A stretch of 64,000 bases of DNA from Elymus sibiricus (GCA_039707655.1 CM077664.1:193930195-193994194), one strand, 5' to 3'; positions 1 to 10,196 are shown, numbered from the stretch's first letter. Translations and numbers: made by a program. The notes: a model not told the origin generated them from the sequence alone.

Positions 1-983
1 TCCCCAAACGGCCAGTGCGGCCCTTGTGCCGGAGCGGGAGGAGCGAGTCTGCGTCAAAAAGAAGCCTGCCGAGCTTGTGCCTGCGGGTGCCGCGGAGACA
101 TCGCTGGAGCCCCTCAAGGCCCTGTCGGCGCCTGCCGAGGGCCCCCCCTCGGGAGGCCCCCGCACCCCCTCAGGAGGCGTCTGGAGCTCGGCCTCCGGAG
201 GCACCCGTGGCACCACCTCCGGAGGCCCCCGTGATGCAGCAGCCTGAGCCCCTCGGCGAGCACGACTTGGACACCACGGTCACGCGCCTCGTCGAGCACC
301 CCATCTACTTCGTCAGTACGGTGCTGCGAGACGCTCGTGAACGGTACCCCATGCAGCAGAAGCTCCTCCTGGAACTCCTCATGGCCTCCAGGAAGCTGCG
401 CCACTACTTCCAGGGTCACCCAATCCGTGTGATCTCCTCCTACCCGCTGGAGCAAGTCCTGCGGAGCCCAAATGCCACCGGCCGCGTCACCGAGTGGAAC
501 ATCGAGCTGCAGCCTTTCGAGCTGGAGTTCCTCATCACCAGGACCATCAAGGGCGCGGCCTTGGCGGACTTCGTGGCGGAATGGACGGACACGTGTCAGG
601 ATGAGCCGCAGGGGGAGTCGTCTTTGCCAGAGGAAGCTACCTCCGGAGGCTGGAGCATGCACTTCGATGGGGCCTTCGCGCGCGAGGGCGCGGGGTCTGG
701 GGTGGTTCTCACTACACCAACAGGCGACAAGATTTACTACGCAGTGCAGCTCTGCTTCGGGCGCACCGATAAGGTCTCCAATAACATCGCCGAATATGAG
801 GGTCTCATCGCCGGGCTCAAGGCCGCCATCGCGCTTGGAGTCAGGCGCATCACCATCAAGGGCGACTCGCAGCTCCTCGTCAACTTCTCCAACAAGAAGT
901 ACAAGCCGAAGGACGAGCACATGGCGGCCTACCTGGAGGAGGTGCGCAAGCTCGAGAAGCGCTTCATGGGCATGGAACTGTAG
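1..983 (+). pseudogene. Element A pol: RT tail, linker and RNase H, broken
   Basis: The first ~130 bases read in the frame of the RT tail. A proline/alanine-rich linker of PPEAP-type repeats follows, and a frameshift inside it (about 130-230) moves the reading frame. The RNase H domain then reads well: [12 protein letters not shown] (Asp codon 666-668), [13 protein letters not shown] (Glu 792-794) and [14 protein letters not shown] (Asp 864-866), the D-E-D set of the archaeal-type RNase H of Tat elements. An in-frame TAG ends the frame at 981-983. RNase H would remove the RNA template during reverse transcription. Element B has the same linker without the frameshift. Confidence 0.85.
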
Positions 984-2420
984 CACGTCCCTCGCGGCGA
1001 CAACGGCGAGGCGGACGAAATCGCAAAGCGCGCTTCTCGCCGCGAGCCCCAGAGCCCCGGCGTCTTCGAGGAGCGGCTCCTGAAGCCTTCAGCGACGCCC
1101 CCGATCGCCAGCCTCCCGGCGCCTCGCGAAGAGCTCCCTCCCGCACCACCCATGGGCGCACCAGACTGCGGGCCAGCTTCAGGCGCTCGCCTGCTGCTGG
1201 CGCTTGAGCCGCAGCCCGAAAGTTGGACTGCGGAGATCAAGGCCTATTTGGAGGGCGGCGCCCTCCCGAAGATCGACACGGAAGCAGAGCGCGTGGTCCG
1301 CCAGGCCGCGCTCTACCACTTGAGGGAGGGTGACCTGTACTGCCACCGCCCGAATGGAGTCGCGCTGCGGTGCATCTCCAAGGAGCAAGGCTGCGAGCTG
1401 CTCGCTGACATCCACGGAGGCGACTACGGCCATCACTCGTCCTCACGCACTCTCGCAGGTAAGGCATTTCGCAGCGGTTTCTACTGGCCCACAGCGCTTG
1501 AGGATGCCACGGAGCTGGTCCAGGCATGCGAGGCCTGCCAGTTCCACGCCAAGCAGATCCACCAGCCCGCACAAGGGCTCGAGACCATCCCCCTCTCGTG
1601 GCCCTTTGCGGTCTGGGGGCTGGATATCCTCGGGCCTTTCCCTCACGCGGCTGGCGTCTACCGCTACCTCTACGTCGCCATCGACAAATTCACCAAGTGG
1701 GCGGAGGTGGAGCCTGTCCGAACCATTCCAGCAGGATCGGCGGTCAAGTTCATCAAGGGCCTGGTGTGCCGCTTTGGCGTCCCCAACCGCATCATCACGG
1801 ACAACGACACGTAGTTCACCAACGACCAGTTCAAGACCTACTGCGCCGGCATCGGCACGCAGATCTGCTTCGCCTCCGTGGCACACCCTCGAAGCAACAA
1901 CCAGGCCGAGCGCGCCAACGCTGAGGTCCTCAAGGGCCTCAAGACTAGGAGCTTCAAGAAGCAGCTCGTGGCATGCGGCAAGGGCTGGCTGGAGGAGCTA
2001 CCTTTAGTGCTATGGTCCATCCGCACCACAGCGACCAAGCCGACCGGCGAGACTCCCTTCTTCCTCGTCTACGGGGCAGAAGCGGTTCTCCCAGTCGAAG
2101 TTAAGCACCGGTCCCCGCGGGTCTTGGCTTTCAATGAGTCTCGTCAAGCCGGCCTACGGGAGGATGACCTGCTTTTCCTCGAAGGAGCGCGCCACCAGGC
2201 CGCCCTTCGCGCGGCAAGGTACCAACAGGCGTTGCATCGCTATCACAGCCGTAACATACGCCCCCGCACCCTCGAGGCGGGCGACCTTGTCCTGCGCCGG
2301 ATACTCTCCAGAGAGGGACTCCACAAACTCTCACCCGGCGCGGCACGACTCGAAACGGAGGAGGGTGTTCCGGTACCAAACACATGGAACATCCAACATC
2401 TCCGCAAGTTCTATCCGTGA
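984..2420 (+). pseudogene. Element A pol: integrase, broken
   Basis: Continues the RNase H frame after the 981-983 stop. The zinc-binding region has HGGDYGHHSS and, after FYWP, CEAC, so the HHCC pattern is complete. The catalytic core has WGLDILGPFP (first Asp), ITDND (second Asp) and NNQAERANAE (Glu). A TAG at 1812-1814 follows the second Asp; element B has CAG there. Near the C-terminus 13 codons present in B (from MWEGPF to HISR) are missing without a frame change (about 2334), removing most of the SH3-like chromatin-contact part. Ends at LRKFYP and TGA. Integrase would insert the cDNA in the nucleus; this copy is inactive. Confidence 0.88.
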
Positions 2421-3535
2421 CCTCACGGATATGAATGAAATGGAACTGTACACGCTCCGGAGCTCCCTCTACCAGCGCTGCCGTCGGCACGCGGGAGCTC
2501 CCTCCCACTCTCGTGGAAGCCCCATGCTCTGCGCTGGCGGATACCCCATGCTCCGCGCTAGCGGCACCCCATGCTCCGCGCTGGCGGCCTACTTACTTGA
2601 GGGGCCCACGGCCATCACATCCTCAAAAGCTGACCCGTGTCGAACATGGCATTGAGTATCGTTTCTGTTGTACAATGAATCAATTTCATGCATCAGTAAA
2701 GTCTACTTCCTAATAGCAACCGGTGTTCTTGCCGCTGAGTTTGCCTCGGGAGGTGCGCTCGCGATCTCCCCGCGTGTGTCTCACGCGAGCGGGGGCTGGG
2801 CACGGTGCCTGTGCTCGTGTCAGTCCCAGCAGTGCTGCAAAACCCAAGTGACTGAGCTCTGGCTCGCGAGACGGCTCCCGTGTACGTCACCTCACCAGGT
2901 CCTTGGTGCTCTTGCCTCCTCGCGTTACTTGCAAAGACTTGGTAATTTCCCTGGTGCAGGGCCTCAAGAGCCTCAAGAGCCTCAGGAGCCCCGCCCTCGG
3001 GAGGCCTCATGGCCGGCGCCCCGCGGACGGAAGGCTTCGTGAGGAACCGTGCCCCGCGTGCAGCGCCTCACGAAGGGTTCGCCCCAAGCCGAGCGTCGAC
3101 TAAGGAGCTAAGTCTAAGCGCCCCATGGGTCCTTTTCTTCTTGTTTCTCTCTCGTGGCGTCCTGATTTCCCTGGCACAAGCCACCTGCGCGTCAAGGGGG
3201 GTCCCTGAGCATCGCGCCTCAGGGACTCCTACCGGCCCCAAGAGCCCTACACCCTCTGGCCTTGCCGAGCGCACGCTTTGGGCATACCAGCGACGGTGTA
3301 GCCCGCCTCAGGGGCTGGGTCCCAGCGACACAGGGCACGAGGGCAATGTAATGGGGGATAAGGGACTCGGGAGGAAAACGAAAACACATTAAGCATCAAG
3401 TACTTAGTATTAAAAGTGCTGCGTAAATGCCTCACACCCCCAGGGGGCTACATCGATCCAATACAGAAAAAAGAAGAAAGAAGGCCAGCCGCAGCGCCGG
3501 CATCCACAAGAGTCCGCATCGAGCTCCGCCCGCGC
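2421..3535. other. Element A post-pol spacer
   Basis: Non-coding spacer between integrase and the antisense ORF. It aligns with 43596-44722 of element B and, inverted, with 13359-14480 of element D. Shared landmarks are the repeated CATGCTC/GGCGG motifs (2520-2590), GACCCGTGTCGAACA (2632) and ATGCATCAGTAAAG (2689). Short open frames here do not agree between copies. Confidence 0.7.
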
Positions 3536-4294
3536 CTAATCGGAGTCTTCGTCCTCATCCTTGACGAGGGGGGAACTGTCATCGCTCCCGCTTCTGTCGA
3601 GGGAGGCGGCACCGCCGTCGCTGCTGTCCTCGCTGGAGGAGCGGCTGTAGCTGTCGTCCTCGCTCTCCACGCAACACTCCAAGCGGCTACCGGAAACCCC
3701 GAAGATCTTCACGAAGAGGGTGGCGGCTCCGTCATACTTGAAGTGGAGCAGGTGCCCCCGCTTCAGGCCCCGGGCGAGGGCAAAGGACTTCCACCCCTGC
3801 TTCAAGAACATGAGGCCGGAGGGGGTGAACTCCGCCGCCACCCAGGAGGGGCCGTTGCAACAGCCGTCCGGCTGCAGCCACAGGCCCAGGGGCGCGCGCT
3901 CCTCCATCTCCCTCGCGAAGGAGTCCGGAAGCCGAAGCCAGGTGCAGGGCGAGCGGTGCATGTCCATGATGCACTCGTGGGTCGCCTCCGCCGAGTGCCT
4001 CCCCGCCTGGGGAGGAAGAGCGGCAGAACCGCCGCGGCCGCCTCGGCCGCGGCCTCCGCGCCCACGAGCCGCGCCTCTTCCGCGACCACGAGTCGCGCCC
4101 GTCCCACGGGTGCTGGTGCCGGCCTCCGTGCCGGCGGCCGCGGAGCGCGCCCGACCCCGAGGAGGGACCCTCGTCGCCGTGGGCGAACCACGGGCCCGGC
4201 CTCTACCCCTCACTGTCGTCGGCTTCAGCGGCTCCACCTCCTCTGCCGTCCTCTTCCCCTTCTCGGCCGTAGAGAGCTTCCATGGGGGAGCCAT
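3536..4294 (-). CDS. Antisense ORF of element A: RGG-rich B3-like protein
   Basis: An intact 252-residue ORF antisense to the retrotransposon. The chosen ATG (4292-4294) gives MAPPWKLSTAEKGK, matching MAPKRKLSAAEKGK in element B. Residues ~25-100 are basic, with RGRGR and GRGGRGRGG runs. Residues ~125-205 look like a plant B3 DNA-binding fold: LPDSFAREM, then WVAAEF, then GLMFLKQGWKSFALARGL, then LHFKYDGAATLFVKIFG. The tail (~210-252) is acidic and serine-rich, ending DEDEDSD. Nuclear DNA binding is inferred from the fold. Copies at 44723-45437 and 63232-63894 keep the B3 core. Not part of normal gag-pol; it could regulate element or host transcription. The family match is by eye. Confidence 0.75.
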   Translation of the reverse strand: MAPPWKLSTAEKGKRTAEEVEPLKPTTVRGRGRARGSPTATRVPPRGRARSAAAGTEAGTSTRGTGATRGRGRGAARGRGGRGRGGRGGSAALPPQAGRHSAEATHECIMDMHRSPCTWLRLPDSFAREMEERAPLGLWLQPDGCCNGPSWVAAEFTPSGLMFLKQGWKSFALARGLKRGHLLHFKYDGAATLFVKIFGVSGSRLECCVESEDDSYSRSSSEDSSDGGAASLDRSGSDDSSPLVKDEDEDSD

Positions 4295-4428
4295 GGCCAC
4301 GGCGGTGACGGGCGGAGAGATTGGCGGAGAGGTTGGAAGTTGGAGAGATGGGGAGCCGGGGAGTTGGTCGCAAGGCAGGCTGGGGACGGAGTGAAGGGGC
4401 AATGGAATGCCCACGCCCCACGGGGGCA

Positions 4429-4440
4429 GGTTTTATCGCC
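4429..4440 (-). promoter_or_regulatory. Candidate antisense promoter (TATA-like GGCGATAAAACC)
   Basis: On the minus strand this motif lies 135 bp upstream of the antisense ATG. The same block occurs as GGCGATAAAGCC upstream of the antisense ORFs of B (45558-45569) and D (10197-10208). It is followed by a C/T-rich leader with CCAACTTCCAA and CTCTCCGCC. A TATA role is inferred from position and conservation. Confidence 0.5.
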
Positions 4441-4589
4441 GAAGTGGCGGTTATCGAGGCGTCGCAGGGAGTGGAGGCGCCGCGCCCGCAAAGGCCGCCA
4501 CGCGTCGCCCCTGGGCCCAGCGGCTTGATGGCCCCCGCAGCGCTTCATCCCCAACGGGCGGGACGCGCGCGCCGCGGGCCCGAGGGTAC

Positions 4590-5451
4590 TGTCGGCCCAG
4601 TGGGAACCAGGGTACCACGGCCCGTCCGCCTCTGGCCCAGGAGGCGGCGCTTGGGCAGGCCCAAGCGAGATGGCCCTAGGATCGTCCTCATCGCCAGGCC
4701 AGGCCCTGGCGAGGCTGGCAAGCCCCGGATCGCGTCGTGAGGCAGTCCCTCGGGAGGCCGCTTTGCAGGGCGTGGCGCATGGTGCTGGCCTCGGGGCGAC
4801 CAGCCCGTCACATTGGTGACGCCCCGGTGACAGGACGAGGACAGCAGGGTACAGCTCGGGGATAGCAGGATGCAGCTCAGGCGGGCTTCTATTCTGGTGA
4901 TAAGGGAGCAGCGGCGCCTGGCTTCCCCCCGAAGGAAGCCCCAAGATATTTCCTCTTTGGTGAAGGAGGATCAGGGGGATCAGCGTGCCAGGATGGAGGT
5001 CATCACCAAGTCCACCAACGCGTCACAAGGAGCTGCTTTAGCATGCGAAGACCGCCTTTAGTCAGGATAAGCCTGCGCTCTTGTCCCCCTTTTCGAATTG
5101 CCGCCCTGTGGCAACCCTTTCCCGTTCGTATTTTCGGGGAAGAGGACCGAGGCACTACAAAAGGGGCAGGGCTGCTTCCATGTAGGGGGATCGACCCATT
5201 CTCCCCCGCACCTCTTGTACTTCGAGCACAAGCTCTCCACAGAGCAATCCAACACAAGCAGGAGTAGGGTATTACACCGCACGGTGGCCCGAACCTGGGT
5301 AGCTCGCGCGTCCCCTTCGTGTCCGGTGAGAGCCAGCGAGTCCGTCGTGTCCATGCCGTAGTCCCGTCGTAGGCTACCAAGCAAAGTCCCCCAGAGTTCG
5401 AATCCTAAGTTCTTGGAGAAGTTTCTTTGACGCAGATCCTAGACTCCGACA
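4590..5451 (+). repeat. 3' LTR of element A
   Basis: Starts TGTCGGCCCAGTGGGAACC after the purine-rich GGGCCCGAGGGTAC and ends CTAGACTCCGACA; 862 bp. It is co-linear with the B LTRs (38052-38942, 45720-46609) and the D LTRs. The promoter-like core is CACTACAAAAGGGG near 5150, a weakened TATA compared with TATAAAAG in element F. Confidence 0.9.
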
Positions 5452-5594
5452 ACCGTCTTCACTCCTAACCGCCGAGGGGAAATAAACCGTCTCGTGCCAT
5501 CTGATAATCTCTGAAAACTAAATGCACACGATTAGTCCGCAAAGAGCATTGTCATCAATCACCAAAACCACTAAGAGAGAAAAATGCCCTAACA
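5452..5594 (-). repeat. 3' LTR start of copia element G (truncated)
   Basis: On the minus strand the LTR begins TGTTAGGGCATTTTT at 5594, directly after the purine-rich AAAAAGGGGGAGAT (5595-5608), a textbook plus-strand primer. After 143 bp it is cut by the insertion of element A. The rest of this LTR should lie left of A, outside the window. Confidence 0.8.
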
Positions 5595-5608
5595 ATCTCC
5601 CCCTTTTT

Positions 5609-6129
5609 GGTGAATTGATGACTACACGGGATTTGCACAGGATATATAACGAGATAATAAGCAAACCCAGATATCTAAAAAATATAGACGAGCTCCCCCT
5701 AGATGTGTGCACTATATAGATATGCTTTTGGAATGCAAAGCACACACATTAGGATCAACACTCGCCCTATATTTTATAAACAATGCAACACTTGCAACAA
5801 TAAAATATGAGATATAAACTTGGAGCAAGTAATAGCATGAGAGCATAACGAAAGGGCACAAGATAAACATAAACTTAGTACTTAGACATGGAACAAAAGG
5901 AGTAGGGTAGCATATGTCTCACACCATATGATAAGTACTTAAAGCCTCACACAAACATACTAAAGCAAAGCAAACGAGAAGGAGTTCACGACAGAATGAA
6001 AGCAACAACAAAGAAGACACACTCGTGATTCGGCAAATCCCTAAGCTCTCTCCCCCTTTGGCATCGAGACACCAAAAAGGCAAAGAGCACTAAGACGGTC
6101 CTAGGTGGTAGCAATGCTCCAGAACACCA
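5609..6129. other. Copia G 3' untranslated region
   Basis: AT-rich DNA between the accessory ORF and the polypurine tract of element G. No ORF of note. CTCCCCCTTTTTGG-like strings (5597, near 6050) echo the polypurine tract in reverse orientation. Confidence 0.5.
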
Positions 6130-7611
6130 TCAGAACTCCTCGTGGTCATCTGAGTCCTCCTCTGCAGCAGCTGGCTGATCGTCCTCCTCATAATCCGTCC
6201 ACTTGCAATGCTGCGAGGTCCACTCCTCTTCATCTGTGATCTTCTCCTGAGAGCCACTATTGAACTCCAGGCCGAGATGCCTCATCATCACTTTGTCACG
6301 TATGCAAGCTTGCTTCTCAGCTACATGCGCCCTATACTATCCCTGAGCCTGAATGCAAAAGAGCTTCTTGATCTTTGACTTGAGCTTGGACGCCCAAGAT
6401 GGTTCCGTCTCGGAAGGAGGGACAAAATCATAATCGGGCTCTGCCTCATCATCAGAGTCAGTGGGGGTGATCTCCTCATTGGGGTCAGTAGGTGCAGTAC
6501 CCTAGTTCTCCTTCTGTCGCAGCTTTAGAATACCATGCGTCACCATGTGCTCAGTGGGAAGGGATTCCCCTAGAAACTCAGCAGCCCATTTCTCCTCAAT
6601 CAACTTGAAAAGGTAGGGGCCATAAATGGGCACCTTCCGGTCAAGCACTGCAGAACGAATCGCACGCCACATAATGTGAGAGATATCCAAAGTAGAGTTC
6701 CTGCCCCTCTCCTTCATGCATAACAGAAGCATATCCACCAGATATGAGTGTACCTGATCTAGGTTCCCAATGCGAGGGAAAAGAGTGTTGTGAAAGATGC
6801 GGTGCATGATGTCCAAGAAAGGAATGAGCTCAGTCCGAACGGCCCCCCTGGCAGTAGTCACAGTTCGGGAGTAACGAATCAGTTTAGACTTGTGCTGAGG
6901 ACTTGTTTCCTTGTGAGGCCAGAGACCAATAGGGTTGTCCTGCCCCTCATCAGCAATGCCCAGACTATCCATGAATGCCTTCCACTCAACCTTTGGTAGT
7001 CTCCCACCTGTCATCCAAGTCATGGATCTTGCCTCATCAGAATGAAAGTGAACAGTGGCATAGAATTGGGCCACGATCTCTGCATCAAAGTCCTTGTTGA
7101 AAGTCATGATCGGAATGAGACCCCACTGCCGACAAAGTGCAAGAGCTTCTCCAAAGTAAGCGGGATCCTTCTCCATGTGAAGAAGGTCGATAGACTTGGC
7201 ATCGACATACAGGTTCTTCTTGCCCTTCAGAATGTCCACAAAGATAAGCGATTGCTCCTTAGTCCAGAAGGGACGACCAACAAAAGCCTCATCCTAAGGA
7301 TGGCGATAAGGGTTGCGCTGACAGAACATAACGAACTCCTTGCCAGGCATCTCATTAGGAGGAGTCCTCTTCTCCTTCTCCTTCTTCTTACTGACAGTCT
7401 TCTTCACCTGTTGCCTTGGTGGTCCACTGGAACTGGCAGCTGCTTCTTCTGAGGAGCGAAAACGCTTGGATCCACCTGTATGATCTGGGTTCCAGTGACG
7501 AGCCTGAAGAGCAGAGCTACCACCATCTGGAACACACAACAGAGAATGAGGGAAAAGCATGTGTAAAGCCATTGCATAAGCCAAGAGACACATGGTGAAA
7601 ATAGATAACAC
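6130..7611 (-). pseudogene. Accessory ORF downstream of copia pol (plant-transposon-protein-like)
   Basis: One minus-strand frame from 7611 to TGA 6130-6132, broken by TAG at 7294-7296, 6502-6504 and 6337-6339. The start is uncertain: TGTGTTCCAG just before the conserved part (about 7530) looks like a splice acceptor. A KKKEKEK-rich basic stretch comes first. Then come motifs common in plant retroelement accessory proteins: YFGEALALCRQWGLIPIM, AQFYATVHFHSDEARSMTWM and HRIFHNTLFPRIGN. The C-terminus is acidic (TDSDDEAEPDYD). I read it as the PF20167-type 'putative plant transposon protein' family; function unknown. It lies where SIRE-type elements carry an env-like ORF, but I see no signal peptide or membrane segment. 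Confidence 0.65.
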
Positions 7612-7635
7612 TGTAGTCAGTCTGAAACTTCAGGT

Positions 7636-7778
7636 CATAGCGGTAGTACCGCCGTAAGACGAGTGGTAGTACCGCGGGACACGAGCGGTAGTACTGCAAC
7701 AAGCGGTAGTACCGTGTGTGACCCAGCGGTAGTACCGCCCTCCGCACGGGGATACAGCCGCAGCGTGGATCCGGTAGT
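7636..7778. repeat. GGTAGTACC minisatellite, cluster 1
   Basis: Six GGTAGTAC cores in about 140 bp (near 7640, 7664, 7687, 7705, 7728, 7771), usually inside GCGGTAGTACCGC, which is nearly its own reverse complement. Spacers of 10-40 bp vary. It lies in the stretch between copia RNase H and the accessory ORF. Confidence 0.85.
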
Positions 7779-8157
7779 ACCAATGACGTACAAGTTCAAA
7801 TTTTTGGCATAGTACGTCTATTTTCCTATCTAGCAGTCATCCTGCATCCTACTCAGGCCTAGATTTAGCAAAAAATCTACGAACACCACATGCATTGCCC
7901 TAGAACCAAGATTCAAAAAATAGAACCGTAGGAGAGAAAAACGAGGGCAATACTAGTGTCCATGGCAAGAGGAGAAGGCGGGGATTGATCCCACCGGACA
8001 GAAGCGAAGAAGACGACACTGAATCGGAGGGCCGGAGCTGGCCTCCAGAGCAGTTCGTGGTCGCCTGAGAGAGAGGGTTTGTGAGAGAGGAGAGTGAATG
8101 GGTATGGGGGAGTTAGGCCTCCCCGTGCCCACCAGTTAACCCGTCCAGGAATCCTCC

Positions 8158-8340
8158 AAGCGGTAGTACCGTTGGTTGGCGTGGTAGTACCACCTGCGTG
8201 GTAGTACCGTTCCAACCAGTGGTAGTACCGCTCTAGTGCTGTGGCAGGGGGCCAGCAGTACTGCACTTAGCGGTAGTACCGCGGACATGGGCGGTAGTAC
8301 CGCTAGCGCGGTAGTACCGTTCCTGTCAGCGGTAGTACTG
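8158..8340. repeat. GGTAGTACC minisatellite, cluster 2
   Basis: Eight GGTAGTAC cores plus one GCAGTACTGC variant within about 180 bp, with the same near-palindromic unit as cluster 1. The 380 bp between the clusters are free of the motif. Such repeats are familiar from Triticeae copia elements; their role is unknown. Confidence 0.85.
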
Positions 8341-8820
8341 CTTGCTACCAGAAAGACTGATATGATCAAGTTTGGGAAATGGGGCTTATGCAATTCTAAG
8401 GGGTTTGAGATAGAGAAGGCTTGGGTTGGGGGCAGTAAACACAGCAAATGGAAAGGAATACTCCAAGGTCAAAAGCAACTAAAACGAGAGCACACATGGA
8501 GTATTCCAACACCCTAAAGCCAAAACAAAAAGCAGAACACAAACCAAACGGAGCCAAACCTCTCAAGGAGAGGGTGGTGACCGAGGTCACCTATGTTTGA
8601 GTCAATTGGTATGGCACCGCGAAGATTTTAACCTTGGGCCCATGACCAAAACTCATCTTTGAAGCACAAGTACCATAAAAAATTGCTAATGTGAAAGACT
8701 TGATCAATTTATGCATAATGGGGGGAGGGAGAGTTCATTGAGAGAACAACACTCCCCCTATGTCCATGCCTACATCTAGAAGAAGATAATCATGATGAAT
8801 GCGGTGGGGTGTGTCGAGAT
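8341..8820. other. Copia G untranslated region after pol
   Basis: Minus-strand 3' flank of the RNase H frame. It contains CATAGGGGGAGTGTTG (about 8750-8766, minus strand), a second polypurine-like tract upstream of the accessory ORF. No credible ORF. Confidence 0.45.
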
Positions 8821-9572
8821 TCAAGCCACATTGCTCGAATCAATGATATTTAGCCCATGCCTTAACTCGCGAAATCTTGCTTCATCCAATGGTTTCGTGA
8901 AAATATCCGCTAGTTGCTCTTGAGTGTTGACATAGATAAGATCATTCTCTCCACACTTGATGTGATCTCGGATGAAATGATGACGAATCTCAATATGCTT
9001 CGTCTTGCTATGTTGCACCGGATTGTAGGAGATCTTGATCACACTTTCATTATCACATAGAAGAGGCACTTTATCACAAGGGACACCGTAATCCTTTAAA
9101 GTTTGCCTCATCCATAGCAATTGAGGACAACAACTTACGGAGGCTACATACTCGGCCTCGGTGGTGGAGAGAGACACACAATTTTGCTTCTTCGAAGACC
9201 AACTCACCAAAGAGCGACCAAGGAATTGGCACCCTCCGGAAGTTGACTTCCTATTCACACGGTCTCCCGCCCAATCCGAATCCGAATATCCCATGAGATC
9301 AAAACTTGCACCTTTGGGGTACCATAAGCCAAAGTTTGGGGTATGAGCCAAATATCGAAAGATTCGCTTGACCGCCACATAGTGGCTTTCCTTAGGTGTG
9401 GCTTGAAACCGTGCACACATTCCCACACTCAACATGATATCCGATCTAGATGCACAAAGGTAAAGCAAGGATCCAATCATGGAGCGATATACCTTTTGAT
9501 CCACCGCTTTACCATTGGGATCAATGTCAAGTTGGCACTTGGTGGGCATTGGAGTCTTGGCCGGCATGACAT
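8821..9572 (-). pseudogene. Copia pol C-terminus: RNase H (partial)
   Basis: 248 residues open to the stop. The start is not natural: pol is cut here by truncated element D. The RT tail reads YRSMIGSLLYLCASRSDI, then RNase H motifs follow: GYSDSDWAGD (Asp), LSTTEAEYVA (Glu) and CDNESVIKI (Asp), ending with TQEQLADIFTKPL, the usual copia pol terminus. The catalytic residues remain. The RT palm with YVDD that should precede it is absent on both sides of D, so it was deleted. Confidence 0.9.
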
Positions 9573-10045
9573 ACGCGCTTGTGGGCTTGGCGATGACCTC
9601 CGTCCTGGCGCGCCGATCCGTCCTGATCTTCTATCACCAAAGAGGAAAGCCTTTGGGACTTGCTTTGGGGGAGGCAGACGCCGCTACTCCCTTATCACCA
9701 GAATGGAAGCTGGGCTTGGTCGCGCCCCGCTGTCCTTATCCTGACAGCGGGATGTCACCCATGTGCGGGGCACGGAGGACTGCGGCTGGCGCTGTACGAC
9801 TTGCCTTGTGAGAAGGACTCGTGAGGGGAGCCTCACGAGGGAACCTGGCGCTTGGCGGCCCCGGCAGGGCTTGCCCTGGCGGGGAGGAGCCTCGTGAGGC
9901 TCACCCCTCGTGAGGCTCACCCCTCGCGAGGCGGCTTCCTCCGGAGCGGCCGCGGTAGGGCCACTCTCATGGGCCGGCCGCCGAGCGTGGTCCTCTGGGC
10001 CAGAGGCAGACGGGCCGTGGTACCCTGGTTCTCACTGGGCCGACA
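9573..10045 (-). repeat. 3' LTR of element D, 3'-truncated
   Basis: Begins TGTCGG at 10045 (minus strand) after GGGCCCGGGGGCTAC and matches the first ~440 bp of the 5' LTR (17763-18205) until ACGCGCTTGTGGGC. The remaining ~430 bp are missing and copia RNase H follows at once. It has an extra copy of a CTCGTGAGGCTCACCC unit (about 9893-9926) relative to the 5' LTR. Confidence 0.85.
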
Positions 10046-10196
10046 GTAGCCCCCGGGCCCACAACGCGCACGTTTCGCCCGTAGGGACGAAACGCCATGG
10101 GGCCCACTGAGCAGCCGGGCCCAGAGGCGACGTGTGGCGGCTTTCATGGGGAGGGTCGCCCCCACTCCCCACGACGCCTCGGTAACCGCCGTCTTG

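Larger units (their letters stand above)
1..5451 (+). mobile_element. Element A: Tat-like Ty3/gypsy retrotransposon, 3' part
   Basis: The window opens inside the pol gene of an LTR retrotransposon. Order on the plus strand: end of RT, proline-rich linker, RNase H, integrase, a 2.2-kb spacer holding an antisense ORF, and a 3' LTR ending TG...CA. Pol and spacer match element B (41150-46609) throughout. A second RNase H of the archaeal type and a long post-pol spacer with antisense ORF are typical of the Tat lineage. It is inserted in the 3' LTR of a copia element; the 5 bp right of the LTR are ACCGT (5452-5456), and the matching left duplication is outside the window. Confidence 0.9.

Noticed and set aside
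114..986. 290-codon minus-strand ORF opposite RNase H of A (and 40521-41588 opposite B pol)
   Set aside because: The plus strand carries unmistakable RT/RNase H motifs. These are shadows caused by GC-rich third positions.
3416..4528. 370-codon plus-strand ORF across the antisense region of A (also 44907-45887)
   Set aside because: It is the complement of the B3-like ORF in GC-rich DNA. It has no domain, is Arg/Gly/Pro-rich by composition, and its similarity among copies follows from the minus-strand coding.
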